NCBI GenBank assembly: GCA_963794385.1 | Contig: CAWCDT010000006.1 | Location: 105,000-168,999 of the forward strand | DNA: 64,000 nt | Reading direction: 5' to 3' | Origin: Gaiellasilicea sp963794385 | Lineage (GTDB): Bacteria > Actinomycetota > Thermoleophilia > Gaiellales > Gaiellaceae | Shown: positions 35,798 through 44,275 of the stretch, in pieces | How positions within the stretch are numbered: position 1 is the stretch's first letter | Layout: the number at the start of each line of letters is the position of its first letter | The notes under the pieces: generated by a model | Database searches by the model: none | What the model was told of the DNA's origin: nothing | What the model saw: the letters and a program-made list of their open reading frames with translations, nothing else | Translations under genes and position numbers: made by a program

Positions 35798-36309
35798 CTC
35801 TGCTGCGCCTGCATTTTCGCGAACGCTTGGCGCCCGACCTCGGGGTCGAGCCCGAAGCGCTCGGCGTACCGCTCGTGCACCTCCGGAAAGGCCGCGTGCA
35901 CGTCCTCTTCCGAGACGAACCGGCCTTCCAGGTGGGCGTCGAGCCGGCCAAGGTAGACCTCCCAGCCCGCGGCGTGCTGCGCTCCGAGCGCGCGGTCGTC
36001 GAAGACGTGCGTGAAGACGAGCAGGCAGCCGTCGCCGTCCGGCTGCAGCTCGAAGCGGAACTGCTCGCCGCCCCACTCGTACGCGATCCGGTGCGGGGCC
36101 TCGAGCTCGGTGATCTCGCCGGTCTGCTCCATGCTCTCGAAGCGCTCGCCCGGCGCGGGCGTCCACTCGACAGGGGCGACGAACCAGCGCGCCAGCTCGT
36201 CGGGGTCGGTGATCGCCCGCCAGACACGCTCCACAGGATGGCCGAGCCGGCGCTCGAAGCGAAGCGCCGGGCGGCCGTCGATGGTCTCGAGGCTTCCGGT
36301 CAGCGTCAT
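35794..36309 (-). CDS. SRPBCC/AHSA1-type protein
   Basis: 171 residues, START-like fold: LRFERRLGHPVERVWRAITD, PDELARWFVAPVEWTPAPGE, PHRIAYEWGGEQFRFELQPD and TRLVFTHVF-like LLVFTHVFDDRALGAQHAAG. It overlaps the ArsR regulator by four bases (ATGA), the standard ArsR-AHSA1 pair in actinobacteria. The ligand is unknown. Confidence 0.88.
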   Translation of the reverse strand: MTLTGSLETIDGRPALRFERRLGHPVERVWRAITDPDELARWFVAPVEWTPAPGERFESMEQTGEITELEAPHRIAYEWGGEQFRFELQPDGDGCLLVFTHVFDDRALGAQHAAGWEVYLGRLDAHLEGRFVSEEDVHAAFPEVHERYAERFGLDPEVGRQAFAKMQAQQS

Positions 36310-36614
36310 GGGCTCTCCTCCAGGTGTCGTTCGAGCGCGTCGAGGCGGCCGGACCAGTGCTCGCGGTAGGGAGCGAGCCACTCGTCCACCTCGGCGAGCG
36401 GCTGTGCCCGCAGGCGGTACCAGCGGCGCTTCCCCTCCGGCCTGACGTCGACGAGGCCGGCCTCCCGCAGCACGCGCAGGTGCTTGGAGACGCCGGGCTG
36501 ACTCAGCCGCATTCGCGCCACGAGGTCGGACACGGACCGCTCGCCGCCGCGCAGGAGATCGAGGATCTGCCGCCGCGAGGGCTCGGCCAACGCTGCGTAC
36601 GCCGTCATCGACAT
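36306..36614 (-). CDS. ArsR-family transcriptional regulator
   Basis: 102 residues, winged helix: ALAEPSRRQILDLLRGGERS, VSDLVARMRLSQPGVSKHLR, VLREAGLVDVRPEGKRRWYR. No Cys cluster, so not a metal sensor of the classic kind. It probably autoregulates and controls the AHSA1 gene downstream. A TATTACCAGATGGCTATA stretch just upstream (36618-36635) is AT-rich and is the likely promoter/operator area. Confidence 0.9.
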   Translation of the reverse strand: MSMTAYAALAEPSRRQILDLLRGGERSVSDLVARMRLSQPGVSKHLRVLREAGLVDVRPEGKRRWYRLRAQPLAEVDEWLAPYREHWSGRLDALERHLEESP

Positions 36615-36693
36615 TCATATTACCAGATGGCTATATGTTCTCGGGTCAGGCCGCCCGAGCTCGGTGCGGCCTGACCCGACCAGCGACTGCGTC

Positions 36694-37074
36694 TCAGCGA
36701 CCGGCGGGCGCTGCCTCGACCTCACGACGCCGGCCGCCCGGGCGAAGGGCGACCGCGGCCGCGGCAAGCAGGGCGATTGCGAGCCCCACGGCGCCTCCGA
36801 TACCCGCGTCGCGGAAGTCGAACCCGTCGGGCGGCCCCACGACCTGGATCGGCGCGGTGCCGACGTGCCCGAAGAGCCGCGCGTCCAAGCGCCGGCCCCG
36901 CTCCTGGGCGATCACGCTGTGCACCGCCGTGGGCGCTGTCTGCTCCACGTCGAGTCCCTTCGCCTGCTCCTGCGCGACGAGCCGCTGGATCGCCGTGGGC
37001 TCCTTGGCCTGCGCGGCCGCGGCCATCGTCGCCGCGAGCGCGAGAACCGCCACGATGTTGTACGCCTTGCTCAT
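36694..37074 (-). CDS. Exported protein with C-terminal membrane anchor
   Basis: 126 residues. A signal peptide (YNIVAVLALAATMAAAAQA) is followed by a helical region (EPTAIQRLVAQEQAKGLDV, TAVHSVIAQERGRRLDARL) in which a short pattern of the form IxxLVAQE/VIAQERGR recurs, then a C-terminal helix (GGAVGLAIALLAAAAVAL) and RPGGRRRE. A good ribosome-binding site precedes ATG 37074. Such 'signal + AQE repeat + anchor' proteins are common in Gaiella-like genomes and have no known function. Confidence 0.7.
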   Translation of the reverse strand: MSKAYNIVAVLALAATMAAAAQAKEPTAIQRLVAQEQAKGLDVEQTAPTAVHSVIAQERGRRLDARLFGHVGTAPIQVVGPPDGFDFRDAGIGGAVGLAIALLAAAAVALRPGGRRREVEAAPAGR

Positions 37075-37195
37075 TGCCGGCTCCTTTCTGGAGGGTTCCT
37101 GTCGGAGCCGACACTGCGGAGTGGCCGCCACGGATCGTCCACGACCGCGCCAACGGGCGTCCAATCCCGCCTCTACAGGTGTTATACGGTCGCTC

Positions 37196-38905
37196 ATGGA
37201 GTTCCGGGTTCTCGGCCCGCTCGAGGTCGTCGACGACGGTCGCAGCCTCCGCCTCGGGAGCGGCAGGCAGCTCGCACTGGTCGCGCTCCTCCTGATCCAT
37301 GCCAACGAGGCCGTCTCGGTCGACCGCCTGGTCGACGAGCTCTGGGACGAGGCGCCGCCGCCGACCGCGCCCAAGATCGTTCGCAATGCGGTCTCCGTGC
37401 TCAGGAAGGAGCTCGGCGACCGGCTCGTGACGCAACCGCCCGGCTACCGGCTGCGCGTCGACCCTGGTGAGCTCGACAGCGAGCGACTCGAGCAGGCGAT
37501 CGAGAGCGGCGACCTCGAGACGCTCGACGAGGCCCTCTCCCTCTGGCGCGGCTCACCGCTCTCGCAGGTCAGCTACGAGCGATTCGCCCAGGCCGAGATC
37601 GCGCGCCTCGAGGAGCTGCGCCTCGATGCAAACGAGGCACGTGCGGAAACGCAGCTCGCGCTCGGCCGTCACGCGGCCGCGGCGACCGAGCTCGAGCCAC
37701 TCGTGCAGCAGCACCCGCTGCGGGAGAGCCTGTGCGGGCTGCTGATGCTCGCGCTCTACCGCTCCGGCCGCCAGGCCGAGGCGCTCGATGCGTACCAGCG
37801 CACGCGCCGCACGCTCGACGAGCAGCTCGGGATCGAGCCCGGCCCGGCACTTCGGGAGCTGGAGCGCAAGATCCTCAACCAGGACGAGTCGCTCGGGCCT
37901 GTGGCGGCTCCCGTCCCGGCAGCGGGCGCGCGCCGCCGGCTGCCGCTCGCGCTCGCCGCGGCCGCAGTCGCGCTCGTCGCGGTGGCCGGTGCCGCGTTCC
38001 TGGCCGCGCGCGACTCGGCCGGCGGCCTGGCCGGGGTACCGCCGAACTACGTCGGCGTCATCGATCCCGCGTCGAACACGATCGTGGCCGCCGTCCCGGT
38101 CGGCATCCGTCCCGGGCCCGTTGCAGCCGACGCACGCTCGGTCTGGGTCGGGAATCTCGGGGACCGGACCCTGACCCGAATCGACGTCGGCAGGCGCGCG
38201 CCCGCGGGCGTGGTCTCGCTCGGCAACCGCACGCCGACGGCGATCGCCGCCGGCGCGGGAGCTGTGTGGGTCGTGCACGGCCTGCGGGGAGAGCTGTCCC
38301 GCGTCGACCCGCAGTTCGGCCGGGTGACGCGAACGATCGCCGTCACGTCGCGGCCGGGCTCCTCATCCGGCGGAGGCGTCTCGATCGGCTCCGGCCACGT
38401 CTGGGCGGTCTACGGCAACTCGACGCTCGCCAGGGTCGACCCTGTCGCCGTGCGCCGGTCCGGGTCGGGGCTCGCGGGCGCCATCCCCACCGCCGTCGTC
38501 GCCGACGGCAGAGCGGTCTGGGTCGCCAACTCGGCGGATTCCAACGTCGAGCGATTCGATCCGAGCACGTTCCAGGAGGGGCCGGTCCGCACGATCACCG
38601 TGGGCAGACGACCTGCCGCGTTGGCGTTCGGCGCGGGAGCGCTCTGGGTCGCGAACCGGGGCGACGACTCGGTCGAGCGCATCGATCCGGGCACGAGCTC
38701 GCGCTTCCCGATCCGCGTCGGCGACGAGCCCGCAGCCGTCGCGGTCGGCGCCGGGGCCGTCTGGGTGGCGAACTCCGGCGACGGCACCGTCTCCCGGATC
38801 GACCCGGCTACGAACGAGGTCGTGCGGACGATCGACCTGGACAGCGCCCCGGCCGGCATCGCCGTCGCGGGCGGTCTCGTCTGGGTCGCGGTGCAGGCCC
38901 CGTGA
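37196..38905 (+). CDS. BTAD (SARP-type) transcriptional regulator fused to membrane helix and beta-propeller
   Basis: 569 residues. Residues 1-90: OmpR-like DNA-binding domain (EFRVLGPLEVVDDGRSLRLG, VSVDRLVDELWDEAPPPTAP, RNAVSVLRKELG). About 95-240: bacterial transcriptional activation domain with TPR-like helices (LALGRHAAAATELEPLVQQH, QAEALDAYQRTRRTLDEQLG). Residues about 255-275: a membrane helix (LPLALAAAAVALVAVAGAAF). The rest is an extracytoplasmic beta-propeller with at least six blades of the VWVANxxDxTVxRID type. This suggests a transmembrane sensor-regulator. TATACG at 37183-37188 lies eight bases before ATG 37196, hinting at a leaderless transcript. Confidence 0.9.
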   Translation: MEFRVLGPLEVVDDGRSLRLGSGRQLALVALLLIHANEAVSVDRLVDELWDEAPPPTAPKIVRNAVSVLRKELGDRLVTQPPGYRLRVDPGELDSERLEQAIESGDLETLDEALSLWRGSPLSQVSYERFAQAEIARLEELRLDANEARAETQLALGRHAAAATELEPLVQQHPLRESLCGLLMLALYRSGRQAEALDAYQRTRRTLDEQLGIEPGPALRELERKILNQDESLGPVAAPVPAAGARRRLPLALAAAAVALVAVAGAAFLAARDSAGGLAGVPPNYVGVIDPASNTIVAAVPVGIRPGPVAADARSVWVGNLGDRTLTRIDVGRRAPAGVVSLGNRTPTAIAAGAGAVWVVHGLRGELSRVDPQFGRVTRTIAVTSRPGSSSGGGVSIGSGHVWAVYGNSTLARVDPVAVRRSGSGLAGAIPTAVVADGRAVWVANSADSNVERFDPSTFQEGPVRTITVGRRPAALAFGAGALWVANRGDDSVERIDPGTSSRFPIRVGDEPAAVAVGAGAVWVANSGDGTVSRIDPATNEVVRTIDLDSAPAGIAVAGGLVWVAVQAP

Positions 38906-38908
38906 CCG

Positions 38909-40537
38909 CTACTTGAGGCAGACGGCGGCCAGGTCGAACGACGCCCTGACACAGCCGAGACGCTTCGAGACGAGGACGGGGTCGTTCAAGAAGTCGATCG
39001 CGACCATCGGCGCCGCGTCGCGGGCGAGCCGCACGTCGAGCTCGCCGTAGGCGCGATAACGGTCCGGGCCCTGCAGGCGGGCCGCACCGCGAAGGAGGCG
39101 GTCGTACACCGGCGAGGCAAAGCGCGCCCAGTTCCACTCGCCGATGAACTGCCCTTCGAGCTGCACGTTGAGGACGGCGTACGGATCGTCGTAGTCGGCC
39201 AACCAGGTCGCGAAGCCGAGATCGTAAGGGCCTCGGGCCATCAGCCCGCCGTCAAAGTACGCATTTCGCGGGATGCCCTTGATCCGGACCTCCAGTCCGA
39301 TCTTCGCCAGGCTCTGCTTGATGTGCTGCGCGAACGCGAGGTGATGCGGCAGGTCGATCGTGTAGAGGAGGACCTTGCCGTCCCGCGTGTGTCCGCGCGC
39401 AAGCGCCCGGCCCGGCGGAGGTCGGGACCGTCGAGCGGGTAGATGCGGGCGTCTCGGAACCCCGGCATTCCCGGCGGCAGGTATTGATCGGTGAGCCGGC
39501 TCGAGAACCGGCCGCCGGCCACGCGCTGGAAGGCAGAGCGGTCGATGGCGAAGTTCACCGCCTGCCGCAGCCTGGGGTTGTCCCGGAACAGAGGGCGCGA
39601 CGTGTTGAACGCGTAGCCGCGGAAGACCGGCCCTGGCTGGAGGAAGAACTGCGCCTTGTTCACGCCGTACTTCGCCGCCAGCCGCCGCGCGGGATCGAGA
39701 TAGACCGGAGACAGCGCCCAGCCCCAGTCCGCGTCCCCGCGCTCGATCCGGTCGAGCACCTCCTCCTGCGAGCTCGCGCGCAGGTCGACGTCGAAGCCGT
39801 CGACGTGATGCGGGCGGTCGCCGCCGTAGAAACGGTTGCGGCGGATCACGATTCGCTCGCCGGCGCGGTACTCCGCCACGTAGTAGGGCCCGGCCGCGTG
39901 GAACTCGGCCATCCCCTCGGGGTCGACCGGCAGCGCCGGCGGCACGGCACAGATGAACGTCGTGCGAGCTGCGAAGTCCGGCACCGGCCGTGTCAGCCGG
40001 ATCACGAGTCGGTTCCCCGACGCGACAACACCCGTCGCGGCCTCGGACCGGCCCGACAGGACCCGCTCGGCGCCGACGATGTCGCGGAGGTACTTCGCCC
40101 ACGGCGACTTCATCGAGGGCGCGAGCATGCGGTTGATCGCCCGGGCGAAGGCGCTCGCGCGAACGGGCGCTCCGTCGCTGAAGCGGAAGCCGCTGCGAAG
40201 CGTGAACGTCAGCGTCTTGCCGTCCGGCTGAGCTGCGCGGGTAGCCGGCGGCAACCTCGGGCATGAGCCCGGAGCCTCCGTGAGAACCGCCGGCGGAGGT
40301 CAGCAGGCGCGCACACGTCGTGTCCAGCAGATACCAGGAGGCGTCGTAGGCGAGCGCCGGATCGAGCGAACCGACGTCGGGGCCGTGGAGGAGGACCCGG
40401 ACGAGACCGCCGTCGGGGACCTTCGCGGCCGTCGCGGAAGCCCCGTGCACGACGATCGCGAGCAGGCCGAAGAGCACGAGCCGCGAGGCGAGCGCGATTC
40501 TCGAGCGGGCCGCACCACTCGGCTTGCCGCACGTCAC
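38909..40537 (-). CDS. Peptide/nickel-type ABC substrate-binding protein, two frameshifts
   Basis: About 540 residues, SBP_bac_5 family. N-terminal secretion signal (LVLFGLLAIVVHGASATA); VRVLLHGPDVGSLDPALAYD; then LTFTLRSGFRFSDGAPVRAS, GPYYVAEYRAGERIVIRRNR, NPRLRQAVNFAIDRSAFQRV, and after the second shift DGKVLLYTIDLPHHLAFAQH and GFATWLADYDDPYAVLN. Shifts lie near 40240 and 39412, each resolved by one base. GTG 40537 is the most likely start. It ends three bases from the convergent BTAD regulator; in related actinobacteria BTAD propeller proteins and SBP_bac_5 domains occur together or fused, so a joint sensing role is possible. Confidence 0.85.
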   Translation of the reverse strand: MTCGKPSGAARSRIALASRLVLFGLLAIVVHGASATAAKVPDGGLVRVLLHGPDVGSLDPALAYDASWYLLDTTCARLLTSAGGSHGGSGLMPEVAAGYPRSSAGRQDADVHASQRLPLQRRSARSRERLRPGDQPHARALDEVAVGEVPPRHRRRRAGPVGPVRGRDGCCRVGEPTRDPADTAGAGLRSSHDVHLCRAAGAAGRPRGDGRVPRGRALLRGGVPRRRANRDPPQPFLRRRPPASRRRLRRRPARELAGGGARPDRARGRGLGLGAVSGLSRSRAAAGGEVRREQGAVLPPARAGLPRLRVQHVAPSVPGQPQAAAGGELRHRPLCLPARGRRPVLEPAHRSIPAAGNAGVPRRPHLPARRSRPPPGRALARGHTRDGKVLLYTIDLPHHLAFAQHIKQSLAKIGLEVRIKGIPRNAYFDGGLMARGPYDLGFATWLADYDDPYAVLNVQLEGQFIGEWNWARFASPVYDRLLRGAARLQGPDRYRAYGELDVRLARDAAPMVAIDFLNDPVLVSKRLGCVRASFDLAAVCLK

Positions 40538-40701
40538 GATGTCATCCGACGCAGCATACGACGGCGAATTCGACCTGCCTAGCCCCCGTCCTCGACGAAT
40601 CTCGAGGCTGCGCAACCGTTATATGAACACGGAAGCGACCGGCCTGCGATGATCGGCCGCCCGACAACCGCTCGAGGAGCGAGCGTCCCCGACCCCCCGC
40701 T

Positions 40702-42072
40702 GTGAGCTCTGCCGCCGCCACACCACTCGCCGAGCGAGTTCATCAGTTGATGCCGGAGCTGAAAGAGGAGCTGAGCCGGCTCGTCGCGATTCCGTCGGTC
40801 TCGGCCTCCGACTACCCCGAGCAGACGCGGCCCGCACTCCTCGAGACGCGCGACGCGATCGTCGGCCTGCTGCGCGACGCGGGAGTCGAGCAGCTCGACT
40901 CGCTCGAGCTGCCGGACACCGCCCCGGTGATCATCGGCGAGATCCCGGCTCCGGAGGGTGCGCCGACGGTACTCCTGTACGGGCACTACGACGTCGTCCC
41001 GGCCGGCGACGAGTCGAAGTGGGAGTCGCCGCCGTTCGAGGCGACCGAGCGTGACGGCGCGATCTACGGGCGCGGCGCTGCCGACTCGAAGTCGAACATC
41101 GTCATGCACGTCGGCGCGCTCCGTGCCTGGGACGGCCGGCCCCCGGTCGGGATCAAGCTCGTGGTCGAGGGCCAGGAGGAGATCGGCAGCGCGCTAACCA
41201 CCTACCCCCCGTCGCGGCCCGAGCTGTTCGCCGCCGACGCGATGGTGATCGGGGACATGGGCAGCCTCCGGCCCGGCCACCCGACCCTCACGATCGGCCT
41301 TCGCGGCACGGCGGGCGTGATCGTCGGCGTGAGGACGCTCGCCGGGCCGAAGCACAGCGGCCAGTTCGGCGGCGCGGCTCCCGACGCGCTCGTCGCGTTA
41401 CTACACGCCCTCGCCTCGCTCCACGACGAGCGAGGCGACGTCGCGGTGCCGGGCCTGCGCCGCGAGGAGTGGACCGGCGCCTCGTACAGCGAGGACGAGT
41501 TCCGCGAGCTGGCCGAGGTGGAGCCCGGTCTGCCCTTCGTCGGCACCGGCGGCCTGGGCGAGCGGCTCTGGTCGGGGCCGGCGATCACGGTCACCGGCGT
41601 CGACGCGCAGCCGGTCGCGCAGGCATTGAACGCGGTCGTGCCGTACGCGCGCGCCAAGCTCAACCTGCGCATCCACCCGGAGCAGGACCCCGAAGAGGCG
41701 CAGGCGATCCTGATCGAGCATCTCGAGGGGCTGCGACCGTTCGGGATCCCGCTCGAGGTCGAGGCGGCCGAGACCGGCAAGGGCTTCTTCGCGAAGACCT
41801 CGGGCCCCGCCTACGAGGCGGCACGGGCCGCCCTCGAGACCGCCTGGGGGAAGCCGGCTGAGGTGGTCGCGACCGGCGGATCTATCCCGCTCGTGAGCGC
41901 CCTCAGTGAGGCGGTTCCCGACGCCGAGATCCTGCTCCTCGGTACCACCGACGGCTTCGCCAACATCCACGCGCCCAACGAGCGCGTCCTCCTGGACGAG
42001 TTCGAGAAGGCCGTGCTCGCCGAAGCGGAGTTCTTCCGCGAATACGCGACACGAGTCGGGGGCTCCTCGTGA
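40702..42072 (+). CDS. M20-family peptidase (dipeptidase/carboxypeptidase)
   Basis: 456 residues. Metal ligands: His and Asp in VLLYGHYDVVPAGDE, Asp in IYGRGAADSKSN, catalytic Glu pair in VVEGQEEIGSA, AMVIGDMGS, and His in FANIHAPNERVLLDEF. The dimerisation insert includes GGAAPDALVALLHALASL. ArgE/DapE/CPG2-like, closest in layout to acyl-amino-acid and dipeptide hydrolases. It is the first gene of an operon with AbgT (four-base overlap), consistent with hydrolysis of an imported aminoacyl-glutamate-type substrate. Start GTG 40702. Confidence 0.92.
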   Translation: MSSAAATPLAERVHQLMPELKEELSRLVAIPSVSASDYPEQTRPALLETRDAIVGLLRDAGVEQLDSLELPDTAPVIIGEIPAPEGAPTVLLYGHYDVVPAGDESKWESPPFEATERDGAIYGRGAADSKSNIVMHVGALRAWDGRPPVGIKLVVEGQEEIGSALTTYPPSRPELFAADAMVIGDMGSLRPGHPTLTIGLRGTAGVIVGVRTLAGPKHSGQFGGAAPDALVALLHALASLHDERGDVAVPGLRREEWTGASYSEDEFRELAEVEPGLPFVGTGGLGERLWSGPAITVTGVDAQPVAQALNAVVPYARAKLNLRIHPEQDPEEAQAILIEHLEGLRPFGIPLEVEAAETGKGFFAKTSGPAYEAARAALETAWGKPAEVVATGGSIPLVSALSEAVPDAEILLLGTTDGFANIHAPNERVLLDEFEKAVLAEAEFFREYATRVGGSS

Positions 42073-43738
42073 GCGTCGCCCCGGACCCGGGCCAGAAGCG
42101 CACCTTTACCGACAGGATGCTCGACCGCATCGAGACGGTCGGGAACAAGGTGCCCCACCCGGCGATCATCTTCGCGGGCCTCTGCGTCTTCGTGATCGTC
42201 CTCTCCTGGATCCTGAGCCTCTTCGACGTCAGCGTCACCTACGAGGTCGCCGAGACGCCGCCGGTCGAGGTCGAGGAGGCCGAGCTGCCGGGGTCGCAGG
42301 TAGCCCGAGGCGGAGGTTCCGCCGGATTCCTACGAGGACGTCGAGGTCGTGATCCGCGAGGAGACGACCGCGATCGAGAGTCTCATCTCCATCGACGGGA
42401 TCCGGTTCATCTTCACGTCGTTCGTGCAGAACTTCGCCAACTTCAGCGTCGTCGCAGTGATCTTCGTCGCCATGATCGGCGTCGGCGTCGCGGAGAAGGC
42501 GGGCCTGATGGCCGCCCTGATCCGCAAGCTCGTGAGCGTCGCGCCGGCCCGCGCGATCGCGTTCATCATCGTCTTCCTCGGCGTGCTCTCGAGCGTCGCG
42601 AGCGACGCCGGCTATCTGATCCTGATACCCCTCGGAGCCGCGGCGTTCCTCAGCCTCGGCCGGCATCCCTTGGCCGGCCTGGCGGCGGCCTACGCAGGCG
42701 TCAGCGCCGTCTTCGCCGTCAACGTCCTGATCACGCCGATCGACAGCCTCGTCACCGAGATCACGAACGAGGCGCTCGGGCTCGTTCCCGGGACCGAGCC
42801 GCTCACCGTCACCGCGAATCTCTGGTTCTCGATCGTGTCGTCGTTCTTCATCGCCCTCGTCGTCACGGTCGTCACGGAGCGCCTGATCGAGCCCCGGCTG
42901 GGCGCATACCACCCCGAGGAGGCTGCGGGCGCGGACGAGCCCCACATCACGACGCCCGACGATGCGGTCCTGGTCGGCGACGAGCCGCGAGGGCTCCGCT
43001 TCTCGCTCTACGGCGTGCTCGTCTCGGTCGCAGCCGTCGTGCTGCTGACGGTGATCCCGGGCGCGCCGCTGCGCCATCCGGAGACCGACGCCGTCATCGG
43101 CGACTCGCCGTTCATGGACAGCCTGATCTTCATCATCACGGTCGATCTTCCTCGTCGCCGGCATCTGCTACGGCGTCGGCGCCAGGACGGTCGACACGGC
43201 CGTCGACGTGATCAACGCGATCACGGAGACGTTCGCGTCCCTCGCCGGCCTGATCTTCATGTTGCTGCTGATCAGCCAGTTCATCGCCTACTTCAACTTC
43301 AGCAACATCCCGACCGTGCTTGCGGCCTCGATGGCCGACCTGCTCGAGCGTGCCGACATCGGCGCGATCTGGCTGCTGATCCTGTTCATCCTCGTGATCG
43401 CGCTGCTCGACATCATCATCCCGGGCGTCGTCCCGAAGTGGGCGATCTTCGCGCCCATCTTCATCCCGCTCTTCCTGCGGCTCGACGTCGCGCCGCAGAC
43501 GGTGCTCGCCGCCTATCGGGTCGCGGACTCGCCGATGAACGTGATCACGCCGCTGATGGTGTACCTGCCGTTCATCGTGGTCGTCGCGCAGCGGTACAAG
43601 CGCGACGCCGGCCTCGGGACGGTGATCTCGCTGATGCTGCCGTACACGCTCGTGACCCTCGTCGTCTGGACGCTCTTCTTCATCGTCTGGTACCTGCTCG
43701 GGATCCCGTTCGGGCCCGGCTATCCGGTCCACGTCTGA
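42069..43738 (+). CDS. AbgT-family transporter, two frameshifts
   Basis: About 556 residues, p-aminobenzoyl-glutamate transporter family. TDRMLDRIETVGNKVPHPAI, FVQNFANFSVVAVIFVAMIG, VASDAGYLILIPLGAAAFLS, GVSAVFAVNVLITPIDSLVT, then INAITETFASLAGLIFMLLL, QFIAYFNFSNIPTVLAASMA and YRVADSPMNVITPLMVYLPF. The shifts near 42310 and 43143 each need one base. In Escherichia coli AbgT works with the M20 hydrolases AbgA/AbgB; here one M20 gene precedes it. Some AbgT members export sulfonamides instead of importing substrate. Confidence 0.9.
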
Positions 43739-44271
43739 CGTCCTGGGACGGGATCGAGTACCGCCTGTGGCGGCAGCCGCTTCCGGGCGGAGAGGTGACG
43801 ACCGTCTACGCGGTGCGGTATCCGGCCCGGTCGACGCGGGCTCGGGTCGTGTACTTCCCCAAGCCCGAGCATCTCGACGTCTGGTGCCGGCGGAACGGTG
43901 TCGACGAAGGCGTCGTCGGGGGCTTCTTCCTGCGCGATCCCAAGGGCTTCTCGGCCGGCGCCGGCCAGTTCGACTCGGACATCACCGAGGGCCGGTACCC
44001 GCGCGCGGCGCTCGGCGTCTCGGAGGAGTGGCTCGTCGCGGTCGCCTGCGACGGGCGCCGGTCGAACGTCGACGGCGGGCTGTCGATGCGCGAGCTCGCC
44101 GAGATCATGGTCGAGCTAGGCGTCGACAGTGCCATCAACCTGGACGGCGGCGGCTCGACTACCCTCGTCCACCGTGGGCATCTCCTCAACCGCCCGTATT
44201 CCAGCCAGGATCAGCCCGCGCCCGCGTCCCGCCGTGTGGTGACCGCGTTGACGTTCCTGCAGCGGAGCTGA
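43735..44271 (+). CDS. Phosphodiester glycosidase (NAGPA/DUF2233)-like protein
   Basis: 178 residues. The conserved region GVVGGFFLRDPKGFSAGAG, YPRAALGVSEEWLVAVACDG, MRELAEIMVELGVDSAINLD and GGGSTTLVHRGHLLNRP matches the DUF2233 fold, including the AINLDGGGSTT signature. The start appears to be CTG 43735, overlapping the AbgT stop (CTGA); the next in-frame start (GTG 43794) would cut off GIEYRLWRQPLPGGE. No signal peptide, so the protein would be cytoplasmic. Its role in this transport operon is unknown. Confidence 0.8.
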   Translation: MTSWDGIEYRLWRQPLPGGEVTTVYAVRYPARSTRARVVYFPKPEHLDVWCRRNGVDEGVVGGFFLRDPKGFSAGAGQFDSDITEGRYPRAALGVSEEWLVAVACDGRRSNVDGGLSMRELAEIMVELGVDSAINLDGGGSTTLVHRGHLLNRPYSSQDQPAPASRRVVTALTFLQRS

Positions 44272-44275
44272 AAAC

